Assembly (NCBI GenBank): GCA_016708875.1
Contig: JADJFA010000001.1
Span: 1 to 64,000, forward strand
Source of the DNA: Lewinellaceae bacterium
GTDB taxonomy: Bacteria > Bacteroidota > Bacteroidia > Chitinophagales > Saprospiraceae
DNA length: 64,000 nt
Direction: 5' to 3'
The notes under the pieces are model-generated. The model worked only from the letters and a program-made list of their open reading frames with translations, was not told the origin of the DNA and ran no database searches. The first letter of the stretch is position 1; the number at the start of each line of letters is the position of its first letter. Below are positions 28,101-37,765 of this stretch, piece after piece. A program made the position numbers and the translations under genes.

Positions 28101-30553
28101 CAATGGGAGATTGGAAACTTGTGGTAACTGACAACTATGACGAAGATGGTGGCCCGATTACGGCCTGGAGTCTTTCGTTCTGTTTTCCGGACGTAATTGT
28201 TGCAGGGAATATCTTGGTGAATAGTCCGCTCAGCGTCGGATCCGGCCTGAGTGAAGCAATTTTCCAAAGCCATTTGGATATGGAAATCAGTGGCATCCCG
28301 GGACAGGGAGTCTTTATCCTCCTCAGCCTTCCGCAACATGGAGAACTGACCTTAAACGGCAACCCGCTTGCAATGGGTGACAGCTTTACCCAGGAGGACA
28401 TCAACAATAACTTGCTGGTTTACACCAACAACGGTGATGCTGCAAGCGCAGACAATTTCCACTTTGATGCACTTGATCAAAACAACAACGCCTGGGTACA
28501 CGACGCAATTTTCAACATAAATATTTTCACCAACAACCTCACTGCATCCGCTACCGAAACGAGTGGCATCCTGTGCCATGACGACGCAACGGGCGAAATC
28601 ACAGTAGCGGCCACAGGTCTGAACGGCGTATTCACTTACAGCCTGAACGGTGGTGCGAGTCAAAGCAGCAACGTTTTCAGTGGACTCCCAGCAGGTACTT
28701 ATACCGTGGTGGTGACGGGCCAATTTGGCTTTACGGTTTCCACCAATCCGGTTACAATCAGCAACCCGACAGCCATTTCGGTTAGCACATCGGTAGCAAG
28801 CGATGACATTACCGTAACTGCTTCAGGCGGCACAGGTGTATTGGAATACAGCATCAATGGCATTGCATTCCAGAGCAGCAACGAATTCCTTGACCTTAGC
28901 AATGACGTATACACGGTAACCGTGCGCGACGAAAATGGATGCACCGCTACCTCGGAGGCTACGGTAGCAGTAAACAATTTGGTGGTTACTGCGGATGTTC
29001 AAAACGAAGTCAGTTGCAACGGAGGCAACGATGGCCAAATCGAAGTAATAGCCACTGGCGGCCAATTACCCTATGAGTACAGTATCAATGGTGGCGCCGG
29101 ACAGGCGTCCAATGTATTCAGCAATCTTCCTCCGGGCAACTATACCGTGTTCGTAACTGACAATGGAGGATTCAGTGCATCTTCCGTTCAAATTATTTTG
29201 GCCAATCCAAGTGCCATTACGGCCTCTGCCAATGCCATTACCAATGACATAGTAGTAACGGCCAGCGGGGGTACCAGCCCACTTGAATACAGTATTAACG
29301 GCACGTCATTTCAAGCAAGCAATCAGTTCTTCAACATAGCCAATGGTACGTACACATTGACCGTGCGCGATGCGAACGGCTGTACTGCCACTACCCAGGC
29401 TACCGTGAATGTGCTGCCGCTAGCTTTAAGTGTAACGGTGGTAAACCTCTTGTGTTTCGGTGACACCAATGGTAGCATAACAGCTACAGCCTCTGGCGGC
29501 ATTCCCTTCTATGCTTACAGTTTGAATGGAGGTCCATTCAAGGTGCTACGTTTAATAATTTGCCCGCTGGCACATATACGGTAACGGCCAAAGACTTTGA
29601 GGGCAATGAAGTGAAACTGCAAAACATCGTCATCAACCAACCCCATTGTTGAATGTGACCGTTACGGTAACGGGTCGCGACGGATTAGCGGGTTTAACAG
29701 GCGGCACAGCACCTTATTCATTCACCAGCGATGCGCCCAACCGGATTTGCAGAACCTGCCTAATGGGACTTACAATGTTACGGCTACCGACGCAAATGGC
29801 TGCACGGCCACTACGACTTTTACCATAAATGTTCAGCTGCTTGGAGGATCTTCTGTATCAATCAACCTAGTGTGCAATGGAGACAATAGTGGCTTGATTA
29901 TGGCCCTTGGTTCGGGAGGTGTTCTACCTTACCAATACAGTTTGAATGGCGGACCTTTCCAAACTAGTGGTACTTTCAACAACCTGTTAGCAGGAACTTA
30001 TACCGTGACGGTACGTGACGCCGACGGGTTTACATTTTCCCTTACTGGAATCCTGATAGAGGAGCCGCAGGCCTTGACGCTCGGAGCAACCGTGAACGGA
30101 AACGAAATCACTGCCACTGCATCAGGCGGCGCAACCAACTATGAGTACAGCCTGAACGGTGGCGCGCCCCAAAGCAGCGGCGTTTTTAGCAATCTCGCGC
30201 CTGGCAGCTACACTGTTGTGGCTACTGATGCAAACGGCTGTACGGCTTCGGTGACGAATCTGGTGATCATGACAGGCACCATTGAACCAACCGAGGCCTG
30301 GGGCTTGGCAGTTTCGCCCAACCCAAGCACTGGATTGTTTGTGTTGACGCTGCAAAATGCACCCGATGCACTTCACGCCGAAGTGTTCGACGCAACAGGG
30401 CGTTTGCTCCAATCCATTGATTTGCAACCCGTTGGCGGTCAATTGACGACGACGCTCGACCTTCAGGATTTGCCGCAAGGCACTTACCTCCTTCGCTTGA
30501 GCGATGGACAAAATTGGGGAGGGGTTCGTCTTAGCAAAGTAGGTGGACGGTAA
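25172..30553 (+). CDS. Very large T9SS-secreted zinc metalloprotease, reprolysin-like, with P-domain and SprB repeats (many frameshifts)
   Basis: Signal peptide MFEKLLTLL...ALMVVGASHAQ (one base lost inside). A propeptide-like part follows (GRGIDDPTAVLKCDLTPWGF), then the catalytic domain with AHEIGHQFGGSHTYG near residue 343, the HExxHxxGxxH zinc site. Then FALTAVGSDIDGDTLTYTWE, a fibronectin-like region, a proprotein-convertase P-domain (27718-28190; NLSLAITHSYTGDLLASLVS, MGDWKLVVTDNYDEDGG), six or more SprB-type repeats (TYSLNGGASQSSNVFSGLPA, GTYTVVVTG) to 30240, and a type A sorting domain (VSPNPSTGLFVLTL, LPQGTYLLRLS). Roughly 1790 residues. Frame changes occur near 25210, 25730, 26010, 26310-26490, 29550 and 29650-29740. 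Confidence 0.8.
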
Positions 30554-30573
30554 CCCGTTTTAGGCAACAAAAT

Positions 30574-30718
30574 TAAACAGCAAAACCTCAAAACCGGAGA
30601 ACAGGAAAATATAAAACCCTACATTTTGATCCGAAAAGGGCAAATTTTGCCTTTTTCGAGATCAATTTCCTGCAGTTTTATATTTTCCTGTTCTCCAGTT
30701 TTGCGGTTTTGCTGTTTA
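30574..30718. terminator. Nested long inverted repeat after the metalloprotease gene
   Basis: Outer arms of about 44 bp (30574-30617 and 30675-30718) pair almost completely: TAAACAGCAAAACCTCAAAA with CCGGAGAACAGGAAAATATA on one side and the complement on the other. The loop contains a second palindrome (GATCCGAAAAGGGCAAATTT against AAATTTTGCCTTTTTCGAGATC). It fills most of the gap before the DUF3467 gene and may end transcription. Confidence 0.75.
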
Positions 30719-30838
30719 TTTTATTTCTAAAATTCATCCATTCGGGACGTGCAAACGGTACTTTTTGTCCTTTCAAAACTTGGGCTCCTCCGGGCAACGT
30801 CTATCACAAACATTTGATTCTTAAAATAATAACACAAA

Positions 30839-31188
30839 ATGGCTAAAGAAAATATCGGACAGCAACCCGCCATCAATATCGAAATTTCGGAAGAAGTGGC
30901 TGAAGGCATCTACTCCAACCTCGCGATCATCTCACATTCCAACGCTAGGTTTGTCGTTGACTTTATTCGTCTGATGCCCAATTTGCCAAAGGCAAAGGTG
31001 AAGGCCCGTATCGTGCTCACACCACAACACGCAAAACGGCTGTTGTACGCCCTGCGCGACAACGTTCAAAATTTGAAATGCAGTTTGGCAAAATCGAAGA
31101 ACCCGACCAACCGCTGCCACCCATGAATTTTGCGCACCAGTGGCGCAAGCGTGAGTTGATTGATTCGAATGGTTCGATTGAGGATTGA
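30839..31188 (+). CDS. DUF3467 protein (one frameshift near the end)
   Basis: ISEEVAEGIYSNLAIISHSN, ARFVVDFIRLMPNLPKAKVK and ARIVLTPQHAKRLLYALRDN are the signature of this short Bacteroidota family. One A is missing near 31072; restored, the tail reads KFEMQFGKIEEPDQPLPPMN and ends at 31188 instead of 31126. The family has no established function and is probably a cytoplasmic binding protein. The true end overlaps the inverted repeat at 31160-31240. Confidence 0.85.
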
Positions 31189-31240
31189 TTCGATTAAGCG
31201 ATGCCCAATCGAATCAATCCCCTAATCGAACCATTCGAAC
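31160..31240. repeat. Inverted repeat at the end of DUF3467
   Basis: GATTGATTCGATT (31183-31195) faces AATCGAATCAATC (31207-31219), and outside these ATTGATTCGAATGGTTCGATT faces AATCGAACCATTCGAACCAAT with two mismatches. Built of the word ATTCGA; the arm overlaps the last DUF3467 codons. Confidence 0.7.
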
Positions 31241-31248
31241 CAATTTCC

Positions 31249-31648
31249 TCATTCCCTAAAATACCTTTCCGTATGCTCTGCGTTGAAAGTGCTGGGCCTT
31301 ACCTCGGATGAACTGCCGGACTCGGCATCGAAGCGGAACACGGAGTCGCTGCTCCATTCAACGATACCAAAAAGGGTTTTGCCCGCAAGCGGGCCTGATT
31401 TGAAATTCATCAGGTCGAGCGTTGCCGTTTTTTGCTTGCAATCATAGCGATAGTTGATGGCAAAGTGTCAAATTGACTCCCAAATTTGATGAGCCAGAGT
31501 GCTTGCCATCCGGCTCAAAGGAGAGAATTTGGCCTTCACGGTTGGTCCAGCGTCCGGCCAATTCATGGCAAGCATACTCGGCCTTACAAGAAAGAAACAG
31601 GGTGGCGAATCCTGAAAGAAGCGCCAAATGTGTAAAAAGTTGGTTCAT
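31249..31648 (-). CDS. Small lipocalin-like lipoprotein (one frameshift)
   Basis: The start MNQLFTHLALLSGFATLFLS precedes a lipobox Cys (LFLSC KAEY). LAGRWTNREGQILSFEPDGK has the GxW hallmark near residue 30. A one-base change near 31470-31490 breaks the frame; the continuation reads NYRYDCKQKTATLDLMNF, LAGKTLFGIVEWSSDSVFRF and ends at 31249. About 133 residues. It fits lipocalin-like domain lipoproteins of this phylum; no ligand can be named. Confidence 0.55.
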
Positions 31649-31728
31649 AAGCACTGCTGTTGTTAAGTAGTTGAAATGTCCAAAAAGACAAATCGGTTTG
31701 CGCAAGGTGGCAGCATTCAGCAAAATAC

Positions 31729-32417
31729 TCAAATTGCGCCTTCATCCGCAAAACTATAGTATCCCCTTTCTGGAAACAATTAAGTGGTCGAGCAAAGGAA
31801 GGTCGAGAATTTTGCCTGCTTTTAGGTTTTTTTGTCAAATCCGTATCCGCATCGCTGGGTTTCAAATTGCCGGAAGGGTGATTGTGTACTGCAATAATCG
31901 CCGAAGCACGGGCATCCAGGGCCATTTTGAAGGCTAATTTCACATCGGCCACAGTACCTGCCGAACCTCCAGTGCTCAGTTTTCCCGGGCTACAACCTCG
32001 CAGGCCTTGTTCAGCAAAAGCAGCCAAAACTCTTCATGATGAAGGTCGGTCAAAATGGAGCAATGACCTTGAATGCATCTGGCTTGACCCGATTTTGGGA
32101 CGTTCACGAAGGTCAGAAATCTGGCGGCGACGGCCAAACTCGAGTGCTACAATGCTTATGGCCTTGGCCTCGCCTACGCCTTTGAAGCGCTGGAGTTCCT
32201 TGAGGGAGCGTTTGCCAAGTTCGTGGAGGTTGTTTTCCACAGAAGCCAGAATTTCTTGTGCAGGCTTACAGCACTTACTCCGATGCTGCCAGAACCGAGC
32301 AATATGGCAATCAATTCAGCATCAGAAAGGGATTGATAGCCTTTTGGAGCATTTTTCACGCGGGCGGTCTTCTTCTGCCCAGGCGTTGATGGAGCGATAA
32401 TTTGTTTCGTTTGACAT
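31729..32417 (-). CDS. radC: RadC/MPN (JAB) domain protein (at least four frameshifts)
   Basis: The pieces in order are MSNETNYRSINAWAEEDRPR, SLSDAELIAILLGSGS (N-terminal UPF0758 region), LQRFKGVGEAKAISIVALE (helix-hairpin-helix), LSTGGSAGTVADVKLAFKMA and the JAMM metal site AVHNHPSGNLKPSDAD, ending GYYSFADEGAI. About 229 residues, the usual length. RadC proteins carry a zinc metalloprotease-like fold; a direct repair role is doubted. Four or more one-base indels in a well-conserved gene argue for sequence error rather than decay. Confidence 0.85.
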
Positions 32418-32552
32418 TGAGGGTGATGGTTTTCAACAAAGTTAGCGTTTTACGTCTTTAAATGAAAGTGTTTTAAACCTCTTTTTGTCAAGCCTATCAA
32501 AGCCATTCCGATTTAACTTTGTTCACTCACTTTTTTCAACCATTTTCAAAAC

Positions 32553-32945
32553 ATGAAAATCAAATTGTTCTTCACTGCAATTGCTGCACTTGTCGCAATG
32601 TCTTTCACCACCTTGGAAAACCGCCCTTGGGAACTGCTCGGTGCTCGCAAAATCAATTACGGTCTCGACCGCGACGAAATCATCGTTACCCGTGCAGAAG
32701 GCGTATTCAGCGCGGTACAACTCCGCATCAAACGCAGCCCCATCAATATGCATAAATTGGCCATTCACTATGGCAACGACGAAGTCGAGGAAATAGAACT
32801 CCGCGAAAACTACCGCGCCGGTAGCCAGAGCCGCATCATTGACCTGCCGGGCAACAAGCGCATCATTAAAAAAGTAGTGCTGTGGTACGACACAAAGAAT
32901 CTTGCCCACGGAAAAGGTGTGGTCGAACTTTGGGGAAGGCATTGA
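32553..32945 (+). CDS. Secreted DUF2541-like protein
   Basis: Intact, 130 residues: signal peptide 1-20 (MKIKLFFTAIAALVAMSFTT), then RPWELLGARKINYGLDRDEI, FSAVQLRIKRSPINMHKLAI, GSQSRIIDLPGNKRIIKKVV and a VVELWGR end. The WxLLGxR...D.D.I opening and SRxIDLPGxxRxIKKV block match DUF2541. It is periplasmic with no enzyme motif. A hairpin terminator follows about 100 bases downstream. Confidence 0.7.
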   Translation: MKIKLFFTAIAALVAMSFTTLENRPWELLGARKINYGLDRDEIIVTRAEGVFSAVQLRIKRSPINMHKLAIHYGNDEVEEIELRENYRAGSQSRIIDLPGNKRIIKKVVLWYDTKNLAHGKGVVELWGRH

Positions 32946-33042
32946 AGAATATGGTCAATATGATTCCCGCCTACGCCCCCGCCTGCCGAGACTTGGCGGG
33001 CAGGAAGGCTTCGACGGGTAAAAATGTGGCCATTTAGTATAT

Positions 33043-33082
33043 AAAATGCCCTGGTTGGAAAAACAGCCAGGGCATTTTTTAT
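33043..33082 (+). terminator. Rho-independent terminator
   Basis: AAAATGCCCTGG (33043-33054) pairs with CCAGGGCATTTT (33067-33078), followed by a T-run. Confidence 0.8.
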
Positions 33083-33129
33083 CGGTCGTTTCGGCTGTTT
33101 ATCTGATTGTGGAAACTTTATGTCGAAAA

Positions 33130-33163
33130 TTTGGTTTAAAACATAAACTAGTCTATACTTTTG
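33130..33163 (+). promoter_or_regulatory. Bacteroidota-type promoter for the membrane/regulator pair
   Basis: TTTG at 33130-33133 and TACTTTTG (TAnnTTTG) at 33156-33163 are 22 bases apart, placing transcription start about 28 bases before the ATG at 33199. Confidence 0.45.
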
Positions 33164-33198
33164 TCTCGATTTATTTTCAAACCAAACCTTATCCTAAC

Positions 33199-33796
33199 AT
33201 GGAACAGACTGAAAAGCACTATCACCGCAAGAAAGCCTACGCGTCATCCGAAATACCATTGATCTTGCCAAGCGTTCTTTCCAAGACAACGGCTTCCACT
33301 TTTTGCTATGGGGCTGGCTGGTAGTATTGGCAAGCGCGATACACTGGTATTTACTCGTGAACCGATTGCACCCAAACCCCGAAATAGCCTGGGCCGTAAT
33401 GGTCGTGATCGGCATGCCGGCGGCGCTTATTCGGGAATGGCGCCGCGGTAAACAAATCCAGGCCCCAAATCTCTTTCATCAAATGTATGGCATGATATGG
33501 CTGGGATACGGCATCTCTATGGGGCTTGCTATTCCCTTGGCAGCCAAAAGCGGCTTTTCCCCGTGCCTATTATTTTGGTGCTTACAGGGTTCGCGACTTT
33601 TATGTCCGGAATAATCTTGAGTTTCAAACCCCTTGTTTTCGGCGCAGCAGCTATTTGGGCTGGGGCACTCTGGTGTCTTTTCCTATCCCCCGGTCAACAT
33701 CTGCTGGTACAGGCTGCTTCCGCTGTATTCGGCTACTTACTTCCCGGCTATCTGCTCAACCATCAAATGCGAGAAAGCAATGTACCAAGACCTTGA
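33199..33796 (+). CDS. Polytopic membrane protein preceding an HTH regulator (two frameshifts)
   Basis: The first residues MEQTEKHYHRK continue, after a one-base change near 33240, as VIRNTIDLAKRSFQDNGFHF and then four or five transmembrane helices: WGWLVVLASAIHWYLLV, AWAVMVVIGMPAALI, MIWLGYGISMGLAIPL, VPIILVLTGFATFMSGIILS and AAIWAGALWCLFL. A second shift is near 33565. Pairs of such a membrane protein with a short winged-helix regulator are common in Bacteroidota; the downstream gene overlaps its last 17 bases. The transported or sensed molecule is unknown. Confidence 0.65.
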
Positions 33797-34070
33797 TCCA
33801 CTACTCTTGTCGCAACTCCGCCTGGCCATTATGTCGTACCTCATGGTTGCGCAAGAGGCAGAGTTCAATGTGCTGAAAGAAAAGACCGATGCAACCGCTG
33901 GCAACCTCAGCGCGCAATTGAGCAGTTTCGCAAGAAGCCGGTTACATTGTAATGGAAAACTTTCCCCAACAACTACCCGCTAACGCTCTGCCGCCTTACC
34001 CGCAAGGCATGGCTGCGTTTGAGGATTTTACCGCGATTTGAAAACGTATTTTGATGCGAAGGGTGGGTAA
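33780..34070 (+). CDS. Winged-helix transcriptional regulator (two frameshifts)
   Basis: LDPLLLSQLRLAIMSYLMVA, then FNVLKEKTDATAGNLSAQLS (recognition helix region), then in another frame EAGYIVMEK and LTLCRLTRKGMAAFEDFYRD, ending FDAKGG at 34070. This is the short winged-helix family (HTH_34/MarR-like, about 96 residues). It starts inside the last codons of the membrane gene, so both are made from one message, and probably controls that operon. Confidence 0.75.
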
Positions 34071-34177
34071 GGAAGTTAATAGGGTAAAAAGTTTTGAGTT
34101 AGAAATTTAATATTTCTGACAAAACTGTTTTGGTATTTCAAACTTATCGTCAGACATTTGCGTCCGCATTTAGCAAA

Positions 34178-34252
34178 GGGCGCATAACTCAGTTGGTTCA
34201 GAGTGGCTGCCTTACAAGCAGCAAGTCGGAGGTTCGAGTCCTTCTGGCCCAC
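34178..34252 (+). tRNA. tRNA-Val (anticodon TAC), acceptor stem one base short
   Basis: The D arm (ACTC/GAGT), anticodon arm GCTGC-CTTACAA-GCAGC with anticodon TAC, and T arm GGAGG-TTCGAGT-CCTTC are all present. The 5' acceptor strand GGGCGCA should face TGCGCCC, but the 3' side reads TGGCCCA, one C or G short. This is most simply a one-base deletion like those in the protein genes. A terminator follows directly. Confidence 0.88.
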
Positions 34253-34285
34253 AAAGCCTTCCTATTCTGGAAGGCTTTTTGTTTT
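34253..34285 (+). terminator. Rho-independent terminator after tRNA-Val
   Basis: AAAGCCTTCC-TATTCT-GGAAGGCTTTTT and a further T-rich stretch form a typical terminator right after the tRNA 3' end. Confidence 0.85.
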
Positions 34286-34389
34286 ATAGCCTAAGCCTGA
34301 CGCTTTACCTGATCATATTCAAAAAACAATTGCGTCGCCCAAGAGTTATCAGGTATCAACACTATTTCTTGATGTGTACTTTTATCCCA

Positions 34390-35710
34390 TGAAAAACACT
34401 CCTTTTTGTTTCGCCGCTATAAGCTGGCGGTGGGTACATTCATAAACACCCCTACATTCGCCCAAAACCCCAGCGCCCCACTACTCACTCCCGATGAGGC
34501 CGTACGCATCGCTTTGGAGGCCAATTACGACATCCGCATCAGCCAGGCCGATGCTGACATAGCACGACTCAACAATACCAAAGGCAATGCAGGGATGCTC
34601 CCAACCGTGAATTTCGTGGCCAATGAGAACTTCACCCTCAGCGCTTCCAGCAAAAACTGGCGAATGGCACCGAGTTCAAGGAAGCGGCGCCCCTTCAACA
34701 ATGCAAACGCAGGGGTGCAACTTTCCTGGACGCTCTTCGACGGGCGGAGAATGCAAATCACCAAAAAGAGACTGGGAGAATTGGAATCGCTCGGCCAAAC
34801 CAACCTTCAAAACACGGTGCAACAAACCACAGCCTCCGTGCTCCAAGGCTATTACGACATCGTGCGTGGGAGGCTACAGGAGCGAGCCTTGGCTGAGGTG
34901 ATCCTGCTCAACGAGGAGCGGCTGCGCATCGCGGAGGCTCGGCTGGCAGCAGGCTTTGCGGCCCAAACAGATGCCCTGCAAGCCCGTATTGACCTCAACC
35001 AGCGCCGTGCGGATCTAATCTTGCAACAAGCCCTCACAGCCAATGCCAAACGCCTCCTCAACCGCTTGCTCGTGCGCCCGCCTGAAACGGCATTCAACGT
35101 GGACGAAACCTTGACCACCACCTATAACCCGGAACGCAACGATCTGGTACAGAAAATTTTAGCCAACAATCCCAGCCTGATGTCGCTTCAAAAATCCATG
35201 GAAATCGCAGCATTGGTAGTGGACGAAAACCGAGCACTCGGCAGACCACGGCTCACGGGTAATGGCCAACTCAATGCCGTCCGATCGGACAATGGCGCAG
35301 GCTTTACCCTGAGCAATACGCAAGCGGGTTTGACCGTCGGTGTAGGATTGGTGGTGCCCATTTACGCAGGCGGCAATTTCAAAAGGCAAGTAGAAGTAGC
35401 CCAACTTGCAGCTCAACAATCCACCTTTCTGCTTGACAATCAAAGACTTCAGCTTGAAACTGAATTGGACAATCAACTGGCCACCTACCTAAGTCAACAG
35501 CAAATTCTGGGTCTGGAAGAAGAAAATGTGCGCATTGCGCGAGAAAACCTAAATGTGAGCACGGAGCGTTTTCGGGTGGGCACTACGAATGGTTTGGAGC
35601 CGCAAATTGCCCAAAACTCGCTGGAGCAAGCCTTGTCGCGCAGGGATTTGGTGCTTTATAATTTGAAGGCGGCAGAGATCCGGTTGAGGTTGTTGGCGGG
35701 AGAACTGTGA
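34390..35710 (+). CDS. TolC-family outer-membrane efflux protein
   Basis: An ATG at 34390 (MKNT) probably begins the signal peptide, which is out of frame by one base until FAQNPSAPLLTPDEAVRIAL. Long helices with the OEP repeat pattern follow: LEANYDIRISQADADIARLN, GVQLSWTLFDGRRMQITKKR, and in the second half LTVGVGLVVPIYAGGNFKRQ and VSTERFRVGTTNGLEPQIAQ. About 440 residues. Compensating indels at 34650-34690 scramble a few residues between SASS and PFNNAN. It would form the trimeric outer-membrane duct of an efflux or type I secretion system; the inner-membrane partners are not in the window. Confidence 0.85.
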
Positions 35711-35803
35711 TCCGTGAAAATCCGTGTCTCATCCGTGCAATCCGTGGCCCACTATGCGTACTGGAACACGGATTGCACGGATGAGACACGGATTTTCACG
35801 GAT
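35710..35803. terminator. Perfect 37-bp-arm inverted repeat between convergent genes
   Basis: Arms 35710-35746 and 35767-35803 are exact complements with a 20-base spacer. They are made of the word ATCCGTG (for example ATCCGTGAAAATCCGTGTCT). The left arm starts on the last base of the TolC stop codon and the right arm ends about 30 bases from the OstA-like stop. A bidirectional terminator is plausible. Confidence 0.8.
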
Positions 35804-35831
35804 TACAAATCTTTCACCCCTCTCGGCCTCC

Positions 35832-37708
35832 TCATCCTTTCCCAAAAAAACCGTCCAGTTTCTTCGTGTCCTTCCCCGCTTGTTTCATCGGGATGAATTT
35901 GCCAGAGGGCTGCTGGTAGAATTTTATGCTTTCCACCTTATTGTCGCCAAAAAAGAGCCGCATTTCGGAGCACTCCGTTTCGTTGAGGCCGATGTAGGCT
36001 TGTTTGTCGTCCACCGCGTAATAGACCGCTTGGGCATTGCCTTCTACCAGCATCTCGCGGGCCTGATCGTCACGAAAGAAAACGGTGGAGTTTCGCCCTT
36101 TGATTTGGTTGAACAGGATACCATCCTCGGAATTGACGACCATGGAGTTTTGGAGCAGCCAAAGCCGGTCTAACTTCTTGTTTTTCAATAATAGTTTGAT
36201 CGTATCGCCTGAAAATTGCGAGGTGTCAGACCAGATTATGGGCAGGGTATCAATTTTATAAAACCAAAAAATAGAGTCCGCGCTGCTGAACGTGAGTGAA
36301 TCGCACACCGCCTGCAAATCACTTTTGAAAATCCGCACGTTTCGGTGGGCAAAAAGTTCGCGCACATCGCTGGCGGAATCGGGTTTGAAGGATGTGAGCG
36401 TATCGGAGCTCATGAACAGCGTATCTCCATCAATCAGGCTTTTCATCATGGGTCTGCCGCCGCGCCTTTCTCCCCAAAACCGCCAAAAGCATTGAGGTAC
36501 TGCGATGTTTTGTTGTAATCCATGCGCCAGGAAAGCACTGTGTAATCGCTGGCGGTGTCCTGCCAAATCACGCTGCCGAGCGCGCGAGGCCGTTGCCTAG
36601 CACGTCGTTGAAATCCAGCGAATCGGCTTCGATGATATTAGGCGGATCGCTTACCCGACCCCGGCCCGTGAGTTGGTAGGTTTTGTTCCGGGTATCGTAA
36701 CGGATTTCGGCGCCCTGAATGTCACGGGTACTGTCGCGAAAATGGGCGTTGCCGCGCAAGATAGTTTTCTCATTATCAGCATTGTAGCGAATCACATCGG
36801 CTTCCGCGACCTCTCCCTTTGCGGGTTTTTCAATGTGTGCGTCGCCTTCGAGCGTGTATTCCTTGATGTGGCCTTCGTAGCGCATTTTACGCGCCCGACC
36901 GAACTGGCCGTCCTTCTCGTATTGCGGGTTTTGGTCAAAAACCGTAAAGTCGTTTGTAATGTCATAAAACCCGCTCTCCGTATAAATTTTGCTACCGCGC
37001 TGACTTATCAAGGTCGGCGCAACAAAACGCACCAACTGCGCCTCGGTGTTGAATGTCATCGTATCGGTCCTTATCGTGAACTCGGGGTCGGTCACCACCA
37101 CATCGCCCTTCAGATACACCTCTTTTTGTTCCACAAAATAGTGTCCGCGCCGACTGGTGACCTGGCTTTTGCCATTGGTCATAACCGCCCCTGTGGTGTA
37201 GGTGGCGATTTTGTTGCCCATGTCATAGCGCAGGCGTTTGGTGAAAAGTTCTTGTTTGCCATTCACCAACACCACCTCTCCAAACAGATCACTGATTTTA
37301 GTGACCGCGTCGTAATGCGCCGAATCAGCGAAGGCGCGCACGGAATCGCCCTGTGCAATGACCACTTTTCCGCGCAAAACGGCAAAATCCTTGTCGAGTG
37401 TAGCGGTATCGCAGTAAATGAGTGTGTTTTCCTGTCGAAGACGTACGGTGCCGCTTAGTTTCTGGATTTCGCGGCCGTTTTTCAGAAAGTATTCGATGAC
37501 GGCGGCGGTTTCTATTTTTTGGTTTTGGGTGTCTTGTTTCCCGCCGTAGCCTTGGCGGAGGCGGTAAACTTTTGGGCTGAGGATTTGGAGTGGAAGGTTG
37601 GTTGGCAATTTTGATGGCGAACCAGGGTCTTGCCAAAAAGCGTGTTGGCACAAAAAAGGAAGATGAGCCCGAACAGCCCATATTTCAATGTCTTTGCGGA
37701 TGGTTTCA
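35832..37708 (-). CDS. OstA-like (LptA/LptD N-terminal type) protein (two or more frameshifts)
   Basis: The start is approximate; the signal segment LKYGLFGLIFLFCANTLFGK precedes a frame change near 37530. Then come repeated strands of the OstA jelly-roll: REIQKLSGTVRLRQENTLIY, DKDFAVLRGKVVIAQGD, YLKGDVVVTDPEFTIRTDTM, EYTLEGDAHIEKPAKGEVAE, TILRGNAHFRDSTRDIQGAE. A second break near 36567 (DVLGNGLARS / GSVIW) leads to the C-terminal half with QDTASDYTVLSWRMDYNK and FFRDDQAREMLVEGNAQAVY. Such proteins bridge lipopolysaccharide across the periplasm. It follows a deacetylase and GNAT-like gene on the same strand. Confidence 0.75.
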
Positions 37709-37734
37709 ATGTAGTATTATTCTTTAAAAAAATA

Positions 37735-37760
37735 GAAAAGCCGCATAGCGGCGACATTCT
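37735..37760. repeat. REP-like word shared with 10482-10700
   Basis: AATAGAAAAGCCGCATAGCG with GCGACAT resembles the TATAGAAAA and GCGTAGCGGCGGCAC parts of the element at 10482-10700. It lies between the OstA-like and GNAT-like genes. Confidence 0.4.
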
Positions 37761-37765
37761 GGTAG

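Noticed and set aside
36673..37458. Plus-strand frame of 261 residues
   Set aside because: Antisense of the OstA-like gene.
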